A stretch of DNA of 64,000 nucleotides from Shewanella sp. UCD-KL12 (GCF_001957125.1 NZ_MPHJ01000005.1:62001-126000); one strand, 5' to 3'; shown: positions 9,410-18,670, numbered from the stretch's first letter. Numbers and translations: made by a program. The notes: generated by a model from the sequence alone, not told the origin.

Positions 9410-9428
9410 CCCCATACTCGATGGGGAG
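9410..9428 (+). promoter_or_regulatory. Hairpin that sequesters the Shine-Dalgarno of the 9434 gene
   Basis: CCCCAT (9410-9415) pairs with ATGGGG (9421-9426) around a 5-base loop. The right arm is most of the ribosome binding site GGGGAG (9423-9428) of the ATG at 9434. Folding would block initiation, so this could be a translational switch. This is inference from the sequence only. Confidence 0.45.
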
Positions 9429-9433
9429 ATATC

Positions 9434-9988
9434 ATGAAACTTAAAATACTTGCAGCAATAACAGCCTTAAGCCTCACTCAATGTTCAAGCATGGATATGG
9501 AACAATGCCAACTTGCTGATTGGTATTCCATAGGGATGACTGACGGTAATAACGGTGTAGTCTCTTATACCGTCAATGATTACATCAAAGACTGTAATGA
9601 GTTTGGTTTATCAGTGGATAGCAAGCAGTGGACTTCAGGCTATCAAGCCGGGCTTAAAAATTACTGTCAATCAGAAAATGGCTACAAGCTGGGGTTACAG
9701 GGGGCCTACTACAATGGTGTTTGTTCCAATAACGAATTCCTAAAAAGGTATAATGAAGGCCACCGTAAATATGAGATAAAACAGCGGATATCAAGCATTG
9801 AATCTAGGCTGGACAATATTAACCGTGAAATAACAAGCCTCAACAAAAAGATTAATGCTGGCCAAGAGGTTGCTAATAGCAAAGAAGATAAAAAGAGCCT
9901 GAAACGAGAAGAAGATAAGTTAAAAACAGAGCTTATGCTACTGCGTATCGGAGCAGCAGACATACTCCCTGTTCAGTTCAATTTCTAA
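9434..9988 (+). CDS. DUF2799-like lipoprotein with coiled-coil tail
   Basis: A predicted outer- or inner-membrane lipoprotein of 184 residues. The frame is open from 9326, but GGGGAG at 9423-9428 and a signal sequence MKLKILAAITALSLTQCSS with a lipobox-type cysteine fix the start at 9434. The middle has repeated short motifs of the kind W..GY.AGLK.YC and GY.LGL.G..YNGVC, as in the DUF2799 family of Vibrio and Shewanella lipoproteins. Residues 115-165 are a highly charged coiled coil rich in Lys, Glu and Asn. Function unknown. See the hairpin over its ribosome site. Confidence 0.8.
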   Translation: MKLKILAAITALSLTQCSSMDMEQCQLADWYSIGMTDGNNGVVSYTVNDYIKDCNEFGLSVDSKQWTSGYQAGLKNYCQSENGYKLGLQGAYYNGVCSNNEFLKRYNEGHRKYEIKQRISSIESRLDNINREITSLNKKINAGQEVANSKEDKKSLKREEDKLKTELMLLRIGAADILPVQFNF

Positions 9989-10141
9989 GCCCTTACCGTG
10001 TCAGTCTATGATTCGCTCATCAAGGGGAAGAAATCACAATGTCTGCATACCTATAGTATCGATTGCAAGCAGGGCCTCCCTGCTTGCAATCCAAGATTCA
10101 CTCGCCACTCAACTAGCATCTGCAAAGTCGTACCTATTTAG

Positions 10142-10663
10142 CTAATTGTCGATGCTAAAACCTGAATAATGTAGCTTACCTATGTCTGAGGTTTCGAGTT
10201 TAGTTTGAGGCGGAGCAACCAGTGCTAACTTATGCATGTTAGGGCTAATACTTTTTTTGCTACCGCAACCACAGCCCCCCGTTGCACCACTGCAACATCC
10301 CCCCTTTTTCTCATGATTGAGTGAGGCTCGGCCTTCTGATGCATCCAGTAGACGATGATTAAGATCGAGACTAGCCGTTAATAGCGTTTCAATAGAGTCC
10401 TGGCTATCTCCCTTACTAACACATACTCCCGCAGCCAGTAACTTACCCAACATACGTTCACCTATGTGCTGCACAATAACGATATCTGTCTTCTGTGCTT
10501 TAATGAGATCTAACATCGCCTTTTTTGCACTACAGCCTCCAGCAAGGGCCGGGTTATCAAAACTGGTGAGCAACTGATGATACTGATTGAAAAAGCCTAT
10601 CCTTTGCGCTTTAGTAAAGTGACTTGCTAGCCGTCCTCGGCTCATTGGCAGTGCGATAATCAT
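10142..10663 (-). CDS. NifX/NafY-type iron-molybdenum cofactor-binding-like protein
   Basis: A 173-residue cytoplasmic protein whose first ~100 residues match the dinitrogenase FeMo-cofactor biosynthesis fold (RNase H-like, as NifX, NifB C-terminus and MTH1175): a start MIIALPMSRGRLASHFTKA, the strand DIVIVQHIGERMLGKLLAAG and a conserved Cys near residue 44 (GGCSAKKA). It is followed by a Cys/Gly cluster GGCCSGATGGCGCG that could bind metal. No nitrogenase genes are visible, so this is one of the widespread non-nitrogenase members. It lies 25 bp downstream of the UPF0251 regulator gene on the same strand, suggesting an operon. Confidence 0.8.
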   Translation of the reverse strand: MIIALPMSRGRLASHFTKAQRIGFFNQYHQLLTSFDNPALAGGCSAKKAMLDLIKAQKTDIVIVQHIGERMLGKLLAAGVCVSKGDSQDSIETLLTASLDLNHRLLDASEGRASLNHEKKGGCCSGATGGCGCGSKKSISPNMHKLALVAPPQTKLETSDIGKLHYSGFSIDN

Positions 10664-10688
10664 ATCGTTTCCTTATCTACGGCTCGTA

Positions 10689-10973
10689 CTATGAGTCGCT
10701 TTTGGGTAATAGCAAGGCATCTCCTCGAACAATGGCTGTGGCCACTTTCTTACGTGCACTTGCGAGTAGATAACCAAATGTCTGCCTTGAGATCCCCATA
10801 GCCTTAGCGGCTTCTAGTTGAGGCATCTTTTGCACATCCCCTAAATTCAATGCTTCAAATTCATCGGCTTCTAACTGCGTTTTCTTCAGCTCGACAGATG
10901 GAATGCCATTAGGCTTAAACATGCTACACGGTGCGCAGCACGAGAGGTTGCGAGACTTCTTAGGTCTAGGCAT
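10689..10973 (-). CDS. UPF0251 (DUF134) family DNA-binding protein
   Basis: A 94-residue putative regulator. It shows the UPF0251 layout: N-terminal MPRPKKSR, a cysteine pair CCAPC, FKPNGIP, then DEFEALNLGD and a sigma-70 region 4-like helix-turn-helix QLEAAKAMGISRQTFGYLLA followed by ARKKVATAIVRG. The cysteines may bind metal. Family members often sit beside NifX-like genes, as here. Likely role: regulator of its own operon; target unproven. Confidence 0.8.
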   Translation of the reverse strand: MPRPKKSRNLSCCAPCSMFKPNGIPSVELKKTQLEADEFEALNLGDVQKMPQLEAAKAMGISRQTFGYLLASARKKVATAIVRGDALLLPKSDS

Positions 10974-11438
10974 AAATAGAACTTATCTAGATAAAGGTAC
11001 AGAGAGAGTAACGAGTATCGACAAAGCCTCTACTCATTAATCAGTTTATGGCCTAGGCCAATAACGACTGATTATTTGATAATTTCACGCACTAAACTGT
11101 GTGCAAGTTCACAGTCAAAAATATTCAAACAGTCTAAAAAAGCAGGCGTTTTATTAGCGCTTTAGATAATAAACAGGTTTGAGCTACCAGTGAAGGATTT
11201 GAAAAATTCAATTGAGATATAAGCAAATCTATCTCCTATCAGGAGCATGCAATTCAGACAAGAATGATGCTAGAACAACAGTAAAAAGGGCAGCTTAAAA
11301 GGGATCGTAGCCTAATAAAAAGCGTGTTTAGCGAATAAGATAGCTTGCGCTAATTAGCTTTATACTCACAAATTACCGAAAAAAAGCGACGATGAGTGGT
11401 AGAATTGGAACATATTTTAAAACTAAACAGGTAATGCA
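10974..11438. other. 465-bp divergent spacer
   Basis: Lies between the start of the UPF0251 gene and the start of the DUF2999 gene. No ORF with a ribosome site is seen. An interrupted palindrome TGTGCAAGTTCACA occurs near 11100-11113, but its spacing is two bases too short for a CRP site. Promoters for both genes must lie here, but I could not assign a convincing -35/-10 pair. Confidence 0.5.
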
Positions 11439-11690
11439 ATGAATCCTATTCTTGCCATCTTAAAAGAAAACAATATCAATGATGAACAAATTAGCGAGCT
11501 ATTTCAAACGCTAACCGAAAACCCAATCGCTGCTATGGCGACTATTGGTCAACTAGGTCTACCTCCTGAGCAGCTACAGCAATTGATGGGTCAGGTAATG
11601 CAAAACCCAGCCCTGCTAAAAGAGGCGGTCGTTGAGTTAGGGCTAGACTTCTCAAAAGTTGAAGCCGCGAAGGCTCAGTTACAAAAATAG
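11439..11690 (+). CDS. DUF2999 family small protein
   Basis: An 83-residue, acidic, helix-rich cytoplasmic protein. The sequence (MNPILAILKENNINDEQI..., ending LDFSKVEAAKAQLQK) is of the DUF2999 type known from Shewanella and Vibrio. A repeated pattern of NP(I/A) and Q-L-x-Q helices suggests a small helical bundle. AACAGG at 11426-11431 serves as the ribosome site. Function unknown; it appears monocistronic. Confidence 0.8.
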   Translation: MNPILAILKENNINDEQISELFQTLTENPIAAMATIGQLGLPPEQLQQLMGQVMQNPALLKEAVVELGLDFSKVEAAKAQLQK

Positions 11691-11984
11691 GTCACCGACG
11701 ATTAGATAGCGCTGACTTAAATGCACTGCTCTTGGGGCTTAACCAGCCTCAAAGCAGCTCAAATTACCACTCATAAACTCGCCCAACCCACATTCCCTCC
11801 CCTTTAATACCTGCCTTAAAATTAAGTGCACTCTTAATTAAAAAATACTGACTACACCGTTAAATTAACTCAACTATTTCTAATCAATGATTGGTCTTAA
11901 TATTTAGCTATCTTATCTCATGGGTTACTTGATCACATCACCTCCAAATCGAGTTTTCAAGTTAATCAATAGAAAGGAAAGTAA

Positions 11985-13394
11985 ATGAAACCAACGACTT
12001 TAAGGCTTAAGCCAGTAAGTTTCCTTATATCATTAGCCCTAGTATCTTCATCTTTTGCCTTTGCACAAGATGAAGGTCAAGGCCTTGACCCACGCAGCGA
12101 GCAATACAGTAAGAAGTTTCCTAAACAGTATAAAAGCTGGAAGAAAACCACAGATTACAGTGAGAAGATTGATGAAGTCGCCGAAAACCCTAACCTGGTC
12201 GTTTTATGGGCAGGCTATGCCTTCTCCAGAGACTACACCCGTGCAAGAGGCCATCAATATGCCGTTACTGATCTCAGAGAAACGCTGAGAACCGGCTCCC
12301 CAGATGAACAACAGCCCGATATGATGCCCATGGCTTGTTGGAGCTGTAAGGGCCCCGACGTACCAAGGATGATCGCTGAGCAGGGGGAAGATGGATTCTT
12401 CGATGGCAAGTGGAGCAAAGGCGGCTCAGAGATAGTTAACACTATCGGTTGCCAAGATTGCCATGAGCCTGGTTCATCAAAATTGCGTATGGCTAGACCT
12501 TTCGCTGAGCGAGCGATGAGTAGCATTGGCTTAGAGTGGGATGACGCAGGCCGCAAGGATAAACAGGCTATGGTCTGTGGACAGTGTCATGTCGAATACT
12601 ACTTCGAGGGTAAAAATAAAAAAGCCAAATTCCCTTGGGATAATGGGGTGAAAGCAGATGAAGTTGAAGCTTACTTTGACTCCATAGACTTCACCGATTG
12701 GACTCATCAACTGTCGAAAACACCTATGCTTAAAGCCCAGCACCCAGACTATGAAACTTGGAGTCAGGGAATACATGGCCAAAACGATGTCACCTGTATC
12801 GACTGTCACATGCCGAAAGTCGTCAATGAGCAAGGTCGTAAGTACACCGACCATAGAGTCGGTAACCCATTCGATCGTTTCGAACAGGCCTGCGCTAGCT
12901 GCCATGAGCAATCTAAAGAGCAGTTGCAAGATATTGTCGCTCAGCGTAAAGCTAAGATTGACGAGCTTAAGGTTAATGCTGAAACCCAGTTAGTACATGC
13001 TCACTACGAAACTGCAGCAGCACTGGCGGCAGGAGCGACTGATGAAGAGGTTCATGACATCCAGCAGGATATACGTCACGCACAATGGCGCTGGGATCAC
13101 GCAACAGCTTCACATGGCATTGCCATGCATAACCCTGATGAAGCACTTAGAGTCTTAGGTACCGCTATCGACAAAGCAGCCAATGCACGGATTAAACTGG
13201 CTAGGCTGCTGAGCAGCAAAGGGGTTAAACAGCCAGTTGCTATCCCAGATATCTCAACCAAGGCAAGAGCTCAAGCTGCTATCGGCTTAGATATGGATAA
13301 ACTCAATTTAGAAAAAGCTCAATTCATCGACAAAGTCATTCCTCAATGGGATGAGGAGGCGAAGTTAAGAGAAGCTAAATACGATAAGCATTAA
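11985..13394 (+). CDS. nrfA: Ammonia-forming cytochrome c nitrite reductase
   Basis: Periplasmic penta-haem enzyme that reduces nitrite to ammonia with six electrons during anaerobic respiration. The signal peptide ends near [10 protein letters not shown]. Five haem sites are visible: CWSCK at 118-122 (the Lys-ligated catalytic haem unique to NrfA), CQDCH 156-160, CGQCH 198-202, CIDCH 271-275 and CASCH 303-307. Length (469) matches the family. AAAGGAAA precedes the ATG. No nrfBCD follows, as expected for Shewanella, where electrons arrive from the quinol oxidase CymA. Regulation by EtrA or CRP is expected but I found no clear site in 11820-11980. Confidence 0.97.
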   Translation: MKPTTLRLKPVSFLISLALVSSSFAFAQDEGQGLDPRSEQYSKKFPKQYKSWKKTTDYSEKIDEVAENPNLVVLWAGYAFSRDYTRARGHQYAVTDLRETLRTGSPDEQQPDMMPMACWSCKGPDVPRMIAEQGEDGFFDGKWSKGGSEIVNTIGCQDCHEPGSSKLRMARPFAERAMSSIGLEWDDAGRKDKQAMVCGQCHVEYYFEGKNKKAKFPWDNGVKADEVEAYFDSIDFTDWTHQLSKTPMLKAQHPDYETWSQGIHGQNDVTCIDCHMPKVVNEQGRKYTDHRVGNPFDRFEQACASCHEQSKEQLQDIVAQRKAKIDELKVNAETQLVHAHYETAAALAAGATDEEVHDIQQDIRHAQWRWDHATASHGIAMHNPDEALRVLGTAIDKAANARIKLARLLSSKGVKQPVAIPDISTKARAQAAIGLDMDKLNLEKAQFIDKVIPQWDEEAKLREAKYDKH

Positions 13395-13410
13395 CCTATA
13401 AACATCCCCC

Positions 13411-13428
13411 GCTCACAAGGAAGTGAGC
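13411..13428 (+). terminator. Weak stem-loop after nrfA
   Basis: GCTCAC/GTGAGC, a 6-bp perfect stem with the loop AAGGAA, 17 bases after the nrfA stop. No U-tract follows, so termination is uncertain. Confidence 0.35.
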
Positions 13429-13720
13429 AACCACAATTCAGCCTTTAATCATTTTAATTATATTCGATTAATTAACAAGGAATTAGCTACCGACATTCAA
13501 AACCAATCAATAAGAAAATTAATTAGCATACTCACCTAGGTAAACTAAAATATTATAGTTTTAGTCGTAAAGTATAATATATCTAAAATTCAACTGTTAA
13601 TAACCAATAATTATTATACATCCATAATGCCTGGCTATACTTCAGTGCTGATAGAGACGAGTAACCTTTATCACAAATTGAATTGAATGGATCAATTCAA
13701 ATATTTCATGGAGAATAATA

Positions 13721-14254
13721 ATGTCTTTAATTAATGTACAAGTAAGTGTAAACGCAGATCAACTTTCTACTCAAGTTAGAGATGGTTCTATACCTGCCGG
13801 TAATGTTAATCAGCCAACTAATCTGGGTTCATATAGTTCATCGGATGTTTTTATTTCAATGGTCGCACAAGATAATGTGGTCGCAAATGATCAAGGAAAA
13901 TCCGAGCTTCGTATCAATGCCGTAGCAGGTGATGCCATAAGGTGGTCGATGACAACACTGGATGATAACGCACGCAACACGGCATTTCTGTATGATGGTC
14001 ACTTTAATCCGAGTACCTGTATTACCCCTCTTACATATTTCAATATGCATACTAAACTATACCTTCCAGCAGGGGCTGAACCCAAAAATGGTGTCATAGT
14101 AGAATATGATAGTTATGATTATGTCGCTCAAGGAAGTATTATTGAACCAGGCCAAACGATTCAATACACTCTCTCATTTAAGCTTATCGATAATAGTAAT
14201 GGTCAAGTAATAGGTTACTTTACTTGGGATCCATTTATTAATGTAGCCCAGTAA
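13721..14254 (+). CDS. PixA/AidA-type inclusion body family protein
   Basis: A 177-residue protein without signal peptide that resembles the PixA/AidA family. PixA forms crystalline cytoplasmic inclusions in Xenorhabdus, and AidA is quorum-sensing-controlled in Ralstonia and Burkholderia. Features: a start MSLINVQVSVNADQL, a beta-rich body with DVFISMVAQDN, AGDAIRWSMTTL, and an end QTIQYTLSFKLID..GYFTWDPFI. GGAG at 13711-13714 precedes the ATG. It stands alone between two long AT-rich spacers, which fits an independently regulated, possibly abundant protein. Function here unknown. Confidence 0.8.
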   Translation: MSLINVQVSVNADQLSTQVRDGSIPAGNVNQPTNLGSYSSSDVFISMVAQDNVVANDQGKSELRINAVAGDAIRWSMTTLDDNARNTAFLYDGHFNPSTCITPLTYFNMHTKLYLPAGAEPKNGVIVEYDSYDYVAQGSIIEPGQTIQYTLSFKLIDNSNGQVIGYFTWDPFINVAQ

Positions 14255-14744
14255 GTTTAACAAATAAGCTCTCAATATTTTATTGAGGGCTTTAAAACGA
14301 GAACAAAATAACACTCTCTTAAATAGTTAGTAAGTAAATAACAAATATCAGCTAAAAAAGTTAATTAAACGACTATATAGCATTGATATAATAATTATCG
14401 ATTATTAAACGCTAAAATTACGCATCCTAAGCCCAAAATAGTGATGACTGCTATTGAGTGTAAACCTTACACTGATCTCAACTCTCGAATCTCAACTCTC
14501 GAACCTCAACCCCAGATGAAACAAAATTGTTACAGCTCTACACACCTTCCCTCTAGTAGGTGAACTTAATGTCACTCAATTGCTACAACTTGGATTAACT
14601 AGAGCCTTCTATGCGGCTTAATGAATACATAAAGGTGCATTTTCAGTATATTGTTCCGATAAAAATCGGACAGTAGATCATTACTACGTTTAATGATCAC
14701 TTGATATGGACAGTCTTTTACTCATTCAAGTTGGAGAAAGATTG
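14255..14744. other. 490-bp spacer with a 14-bp tandem repeat
   Basis: AT-rich and non-coding as far as I can see. It holds two exact copies of TCTCAACTCTCGAA at 14476-14489 and 14490-14503, followed by a partial third (CCTCAAC). The promoter of the symporter must lie in its distal part. Confidence 0.55.
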
Positions 14745-15926
14745 ATGAAGTTAGTTTTAAAGCTCGTAGCGGGCATATTCATTGGTATTCTAATGGGCTT
14801 TTTTGCGCCAGATATCATAGTTCGCTGTCTACTTACGATCAAAGCCGTTGTCGGCCAGCTGATCGGGTTCACCATCCCCCTCATTATTCTGTTTTACATC
14901 ACCAGTGGTATCGCAAGCCTACCCAAAAATTCGGGTTCCTTGTTAGGTAAAACTGTTGGCCTAGCTTATGGCTCAACCGTCGTGGCTGGTAGTCTTGCAT
15001 TCCTTGTAGCAAGTTTTGCACTGTCAGGCTTACCATCGGCGCCAGCAGTACCGGCTGATTCAGCCAACCAGTTAACAAGCTTCATCACCTTAGAGGTTCC
15101 TCCTCTGTTTGGTGTTATGACCGCATTAGCCGCAGCCTTCCTATTCGGTTTAGGCATCAGCGTAACTGGCAGTAAAAACTTGAAATCGATAGCCGATGAT
15201 GGTCGCGCGATTATCGATTTACTACTCTCTCGTGTCGTTATCCCGGTATTGCCCTTCTTTATCGCTGGTATTTTTGCCGAAATGGCCGCTGAAGGAACAG
15301 TATTCTCGACACTGAAAACCTTTGGTGTGGTGTTAGCACTTGTCGTGCTTATGCACTGGGTATGGATCACGATTCAATATATTGTAGCGGGCCTAGCTGT
15401 TGGCTTATCACCCATTAAGCTAATTAAAAACATGCTACCTGCCTACTTCACAGCAATTGGTACCATGTCATCGGCAGCGACGATTCCGGTAACGCTACGT
15501 CAGACTAAAGAGAATGGCGTTAAGAGCTCGATCGCCAACTTTACCGTACCACTTTGTGCCACGATCCACCTTTCAGGCTCAACCATCACCTTAGTGACTT
15601 GCGCGACGGCAGTGATGGTGCTCAGCCAAAACTTAGCGCTGCCATCACTACTTGAGATGCTACCGTTTATCATGATGCTAGGTGTAACTATGATTGCAGC
15701 ACCAGGTGCACCTGGTGGCGCGGTAATGGCAGCCCTTGGTCTTATGGCTACTATGTTAGGTTTCGGTGAGGCAGAGCTTGCGCTAATGATAGCCCTATAC
15801 ATGGCACAAGACAGTTTCGGCACCGCCTGTAACATTACCGGTGACGGCGCAATCTCATTGCTAGTAAACAAGCTGGCTAATGAAGAAGTTGGCGCAGAAG
15901 CAAGTATTGCTCAACCAAACGTATAA
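14745..15926 (+). CDS. Dicarboxylate/amino acid:cation symporter (DAACS family)
   Basis: Inner-membrane secondary transporter of 393 residues. The frame is open from 14706, but TGGAGA at 14732-14737 before the ATG at 14745 sets the start. It has about eight membrane segments and the family's serine-rich re-entrant loop TAIGTMSSAATIPVTLR. A second re-entrant region includes MIAAPGAPGGAVMAALG, and the substrate motif has QDSFGTACNITGDG near the end (compare QDxxxTxxNVxGD of GltPh). Expected to import glutamate, dicarboxylates or a related amino acid with Na+ or H+. A strong terminator follows. Confidence 0.9.
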   Translation: MKLVLKLVAGIFIGILMGFFAPDIIVRCLLTIKAVVGQLIGFTIPLIILFYITSGIASLPKNSGSLLGKTVGLAYGSTVVAGSLAFLVASFALSGLPSAPAVPADSANQLTSFITLEVPPLFGVMTALAAAFLFGLGISVTGSKNLKSIADDGRAIIDLLLSRVVIPVLPFFIAGIFAEMAAEGTVFSTLKTFGVVLALVVLMHWVWITIQYIVAGLAVGLSPIKLIKNMLPAYFTAIGTMSSAATIPVTLRQTKENGVKSSIANFTVPLCATIHLSGSTITLVTCATAVMVLSQNLALPSLLEMLPFIMMLGVTMIAAPGAPGGAVMAALGLMATMLGFGEAELALMIALYMAQDSFGTACNITGDGAISLLVNKLANEEVGAEASIAQPNV

Positions 15927-15960
15927 GCGGTTATTATCAAATAACCCTTAAGTAAAAACT

Positions 15961-15986
15961 AAAAAGGCCCTTTATTGGGCCTTTTT
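15961..15986 (+). terminator. Bidirectional Rho-independent terminator
   Basis: AAAAAGGCCC (15961-15970) and GGGCCTTTTT (15977-15986) form a perfect 10-bp stem with a 6-base loop. It lies between the convergent symporter and solute-binding genes and can serve both. Confidence 0.9.
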
Positions 15987-16015
15987 GCTATCTACTCGCG
16001 CTCAATATTCACCGC

Positions 16016-16735
16016 TTACAAGGCGATATTTGCATAACCAGAAGCTAGGTCTAACTCAATGATCCCCTCGGTTTTCATCTGCGTTAGGGCATCATTGATG
16101 GCAGTGCAAAGTGTTTTACCTGAGAGCGAGTCTTGGCATACATAAAACACCTCTAATACATCAAGCGGTGCAGTTAAATCATAATGTATCATCTGTGCAA
16201 ACTTGCTACCTTCTATGGCGGCGACAGTTGATTTGCTATCACCAATAATCGCATCAATATAACCTCGCATTAGCCTTTCAATATTAACATCATCATTTTT
16301 GGTGTAGTCCAAATGGATAGCTGGGTTTTGGGTAATATTTTCACCATAACTGTAGCCAGTGACGGCCCCCACAAGTTTACCTTCTAAATCATTGATGGTC
16401 TTAATATCTGAACCTAGCTTAGTAAACAGCACTATTTTTTTAAGATAAAAAGGCTCCGAGATGATGACACTAGCCTTAGGTAAGTTTTCTAATAATTCAG
16501 GAAAATAGGCCTCTAGCTTATATTGCTTAAAGTCTCGCTGGGTGCGCTTAGTAGGCTGAATAATGAGGTTGGCATCCAGTGATATACGCTGCAACACTTG
16601 GTTATGCATTTTAATAAACAGACCTTGCTGCTTATCTACCACTAATTTTGGAATGTAATAGCTGCCAATCGTGGTGCTAACAGCCGTAGTTGAATACAAA
16701 ACTAACGCTAAAAAAAGGGCAAACAAATATCGCAT
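16016..16735 (-). CDS. Periplasmic solute-binding-like protein
   Basis: A 239-residue exported protein with a signal peptide ending near STTAVST. Its two-lobe layout resembles family 3 binding proteins (ASVIISEPFYLKKIVLFTK, INDLEGKLVGAVTGYSYG, RGYIDAIIGD, and a C-terminal helix ALTQMKTEGIIELDL). It lacks the aromatic/Arg ligand clamp of true amino-acid binders that I can recognise. No transporter genes adjoin it. This is the third such orphan in 10 kb. Likely a periplasmic sensor or scavenging protein; ligand unknown. Confidence 0.7.
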   Translation of the reverse strand: MRYLFALFLALVLYSTTAVSTTIGSYYIPKLVVDKQQGLFIKMHNQVLQRISLDANLIIQPTKRTQRDFKQYKLEAYFPELLENLPKASVIISEPFYLKKIVLFTKLGSDIKTINDLEGKLVGAVTGYSYGENITQNPAIHLDYTKNDDVNIERLMRGYIDAIIGDSKSTVAAIEGSKFAQMIHYDLTAPLDVLEVFYVCQDSLSGKTLCTAINDALTQMKTEGIIELDLASGYANIAL

Positions 16736-16922
16736 TCACAGAGGCCTTTGAAAGTTCTTCGTATTATTTTAAACAAAATTATCGTAGATTAATCATACAG
16801 TGATGACTAATAGGCCTCAACCTTGCCACTAAATCAATGAAATGAACCAATGAAATAAGCCTGGCTTGAGCGGTATAACTCAGGTTAGTTACACTGCTTG
16901 CCGTAAGCATTTGCATAAATTA

Positions 16923-16944
16923 AGGTGAGCCGAACAGCTCACCT
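16923..16944 (-). terminator. Stem-loop downstream of the 17017 lipoprotein gene
   Basis: AGGTGAGC/AGCTCACCT-type perfect 8-bp arms (16923-16930 and 16937-16944) with a 6-base loop. On the minus strand it is followed by TTAATTT. Probable terminator for the gene ending at 17017. Confidence 0.55.
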
Positions 16945-17016
16945 CTTGGGTAGAGTGGACGCGGGTCCGCTGATACAGCACACATCATAGTAACGATAAT
17001 ATTTACTAATCAGTGA

Positions 17017-17529
17017 CTAACAGTCGTAGGCACAAGTGACTTCCGAGCTAGCACTCTTGTCTTTACCATGCTCTAACTGACGCTCCGCATCTTGTACTGA
17101 AATCTTTTGGAAGAACACTTCCATAATAAGCGTCAGCCTCTCCTCAGCATTGCCAAATTTGTCCATGCCACCGTACTGAACAGAGTCAAAATCAAGTGCG
17201 GCAAGTTTGTTTCCTTTGTTGTCTGTCACATCTAAGTTTACATAGCGCATGTAAGTGGCAATATCCCACCACCAGTTAGCATTAAACTCAAACATAACCT
17301 GATCATCTGCTAATTGAGCTGTTGGGCTTGCTGTGGTCTTAGAGACCTTATAACCATTATCGACCATCCAGTTCGTCACAATACTTCTAACTTGCGCCGT
17401 CTGCTTCGAGTCGTTTGTCATGACGATCTCTTTATCGAAATTAGGATCCATCGGCTTTAGCTCAGTTAACCCATTACTTGAACACCCAGTAACGGCAAGC
17501 AAAACTAAACCTAATAATATCTTTTTCAT
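17017..17529 (-). CDS. Lipoprotein of unknown function
   Basis: A 170-residue predicted lipoprotein: MKKILLGLVLLAVTGCSSNG has a textbook lipobox (VTGC). The mature part contains NWMVDNGYKV, a tryptophan run FNANWWWDIATYMRYV, and ends with two cysteines (VTCAYDC). It resembles Shewanella lipoproteins with a compact alpha/beta fold, but I cannot name a function. RBS on the minus strand is GAGAGAG just before the ATG. Monocistronic, with a hairpin downstream. Confidence 0.75.
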   Translation of the reverse strand: MKKILLGLVLLAVTGCSSNGLTELKPMDPNFDKEIVMTNDSKQTAQVRSIVTNWMVDNGYKVSKTTASPTAQLADDQVMFEFNANWWWDIATYMRYVNLDVTDNKGNKLAALDFDSVQYGGMDKFGNAEERLTLIMEVFFQKISVQDAERQLEHGKDKSASSEVTCAYDC

Positions 17530-17719
17530 TTGACTCTCTCTTTGAAATTCCGCTGGATTTTACAACACAAGAGAGACAGGTGTCTAGCCATCAATTTACT
17601 CACTAAACCTAACGACTTATATTCAGGTTTAGTCATGGCAATGGATTTTTATTAGCTAATGGGTAATGTATAAAACGGATAGTCCATTGGCCCTCAATCG
17701 CTCAAGTACTATTTAGCTA

Positions 17720-18670
17720 TCATAAACGCAGCTTACTTTCTCCACAGTCTTTAAACTGACTTTGAATACAGCGCTGACTCAGCCCTTGAGCTTGTTGTAA
17801 TTCACTCTCACTCAGCATAGGTATCAATAACGCCATACGCTCCCGAGCAATTTCGTGACCTTGGGAGTCTGCCGCACTGAGCCAGACATAACATTGCATT
17901 AGATCTGACTCGCCGTTGATACCATTAAACTCAAGTGTTGCAAGATTCACTTGGCTATCGGCACTGCCCATTTCTGCAGCCTTCAGGAACCACAGCCTAG
18001 CTTGCTGTTGATCGGTATGCCCCATCGAACCATCTGAATACATCAAACCCAGTTTATGATTAGCAGGCACATGGCCCAGCTCTGCACTTTTTTGAAACCA
18101 AGAGTGTGCTCGCTGTATGTTGTAGTACTCATCGAAGTTAATCTGTCCAAGCAGATAAGCCGCTTCGCCATGGCCATTATCAACACTGAGTTTAAGCCAA
18201 TGCTCGGCTGCCGATAGATCTTTGCCCCCGCCATTACCTTCAAAATACATCAAACCCAGCATAAACTGAGCATCCTTTTGATATTCATGTTGCTGCTGAG
18301 CAGCCTTCATATACCATTCTCGCGCAAGCTTGGGCTGTCTCGCCCCAGTAAAGCCTGTACGATAGAGCTCAGCCAGAGCATATTCAGCCGTCGGCTCTCC
18401 CATACTCGCTGCCATATGGTACAGCTCCGTTGCACGTTTGGGGTTGGTAGCAATCAACTCCGCTTTAACATAGAGGTAAGCAAGGTTCATTGCTGCATGA
18501 CTATTTCCTTGTTCGGCTTGAGCGATACATGATTGGGAAACCGTATCGACAAGCCCCGCCACAGCATAGTCACAAAAGAGGTCGTTCATCGATGGCTTGG
18601 AGTCTGAGGTGCTACACCCCAGCAGAGGAACAGTTGAAACGAGAGCTACGATGGCAAATAAGGCACGCAT
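17720..18670 (-). CDS. Sel1-repeat (TPR-like) lipoprotein
   Basis: A 316-residue predicted lipoprotein (signal peptide to PLLGCS). From residue 50 on it is built of about six Sel1-like repeats, seen as A..LG.(M/L)Y..G...D...A..W..(K/L)AA..G: AMNLAYLYVKAE, AEYALAELYRTG, AQFMLGLMYFEG, AAYLLGQINFDE, ANHKLGLMYSDG, SQVNLATLEFNG. Such solenoids mediate protein contacts in the periplasm, often in envelope signalling. The C-terminus is free of known domains. Partners unknown. Confidence 0.85.
   Translation of the reverse strand: MRALFAIVALVSTVPLLGCSTSDSKPSMNDLFCDYAVAGLVDTVSQSCIAQAEQGNSHAAMNLAYLYVKAELIATNPKRATELYHMAASMGEPTAEYALAELYRTGFTGARQPKLAREWYMKAAQQQHEYQKDAQFMLGLMYFEGNGGGKDLSAAEHWLKLSVDNGHGEAAYLLGQINFDEYYNIQRAHSWFQKSAELGHVPANHKLGLMYSDGSMGHTDQQQARLWFLKAAEMGSADSQVNLATLEFNGINGESDLMQCYVWLSAADSQGHEIARERMALLIPMLSESELQQAQGLSQRCIQSQFKDCGESKLRL

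Noticed and set aside
11100-11113. CRP-like palindrome TGTGCAAGTTCACA
   Set aside because: Arm spacing is two bases too short for CRP and the half-sites are poor for FNR.
11820-11980. FNR or NarP site upstream of nrfA (e.g. TTGATCACATCACC)
   Set aside because: Only one half-site fits; spacing and second half do not match either consensus.
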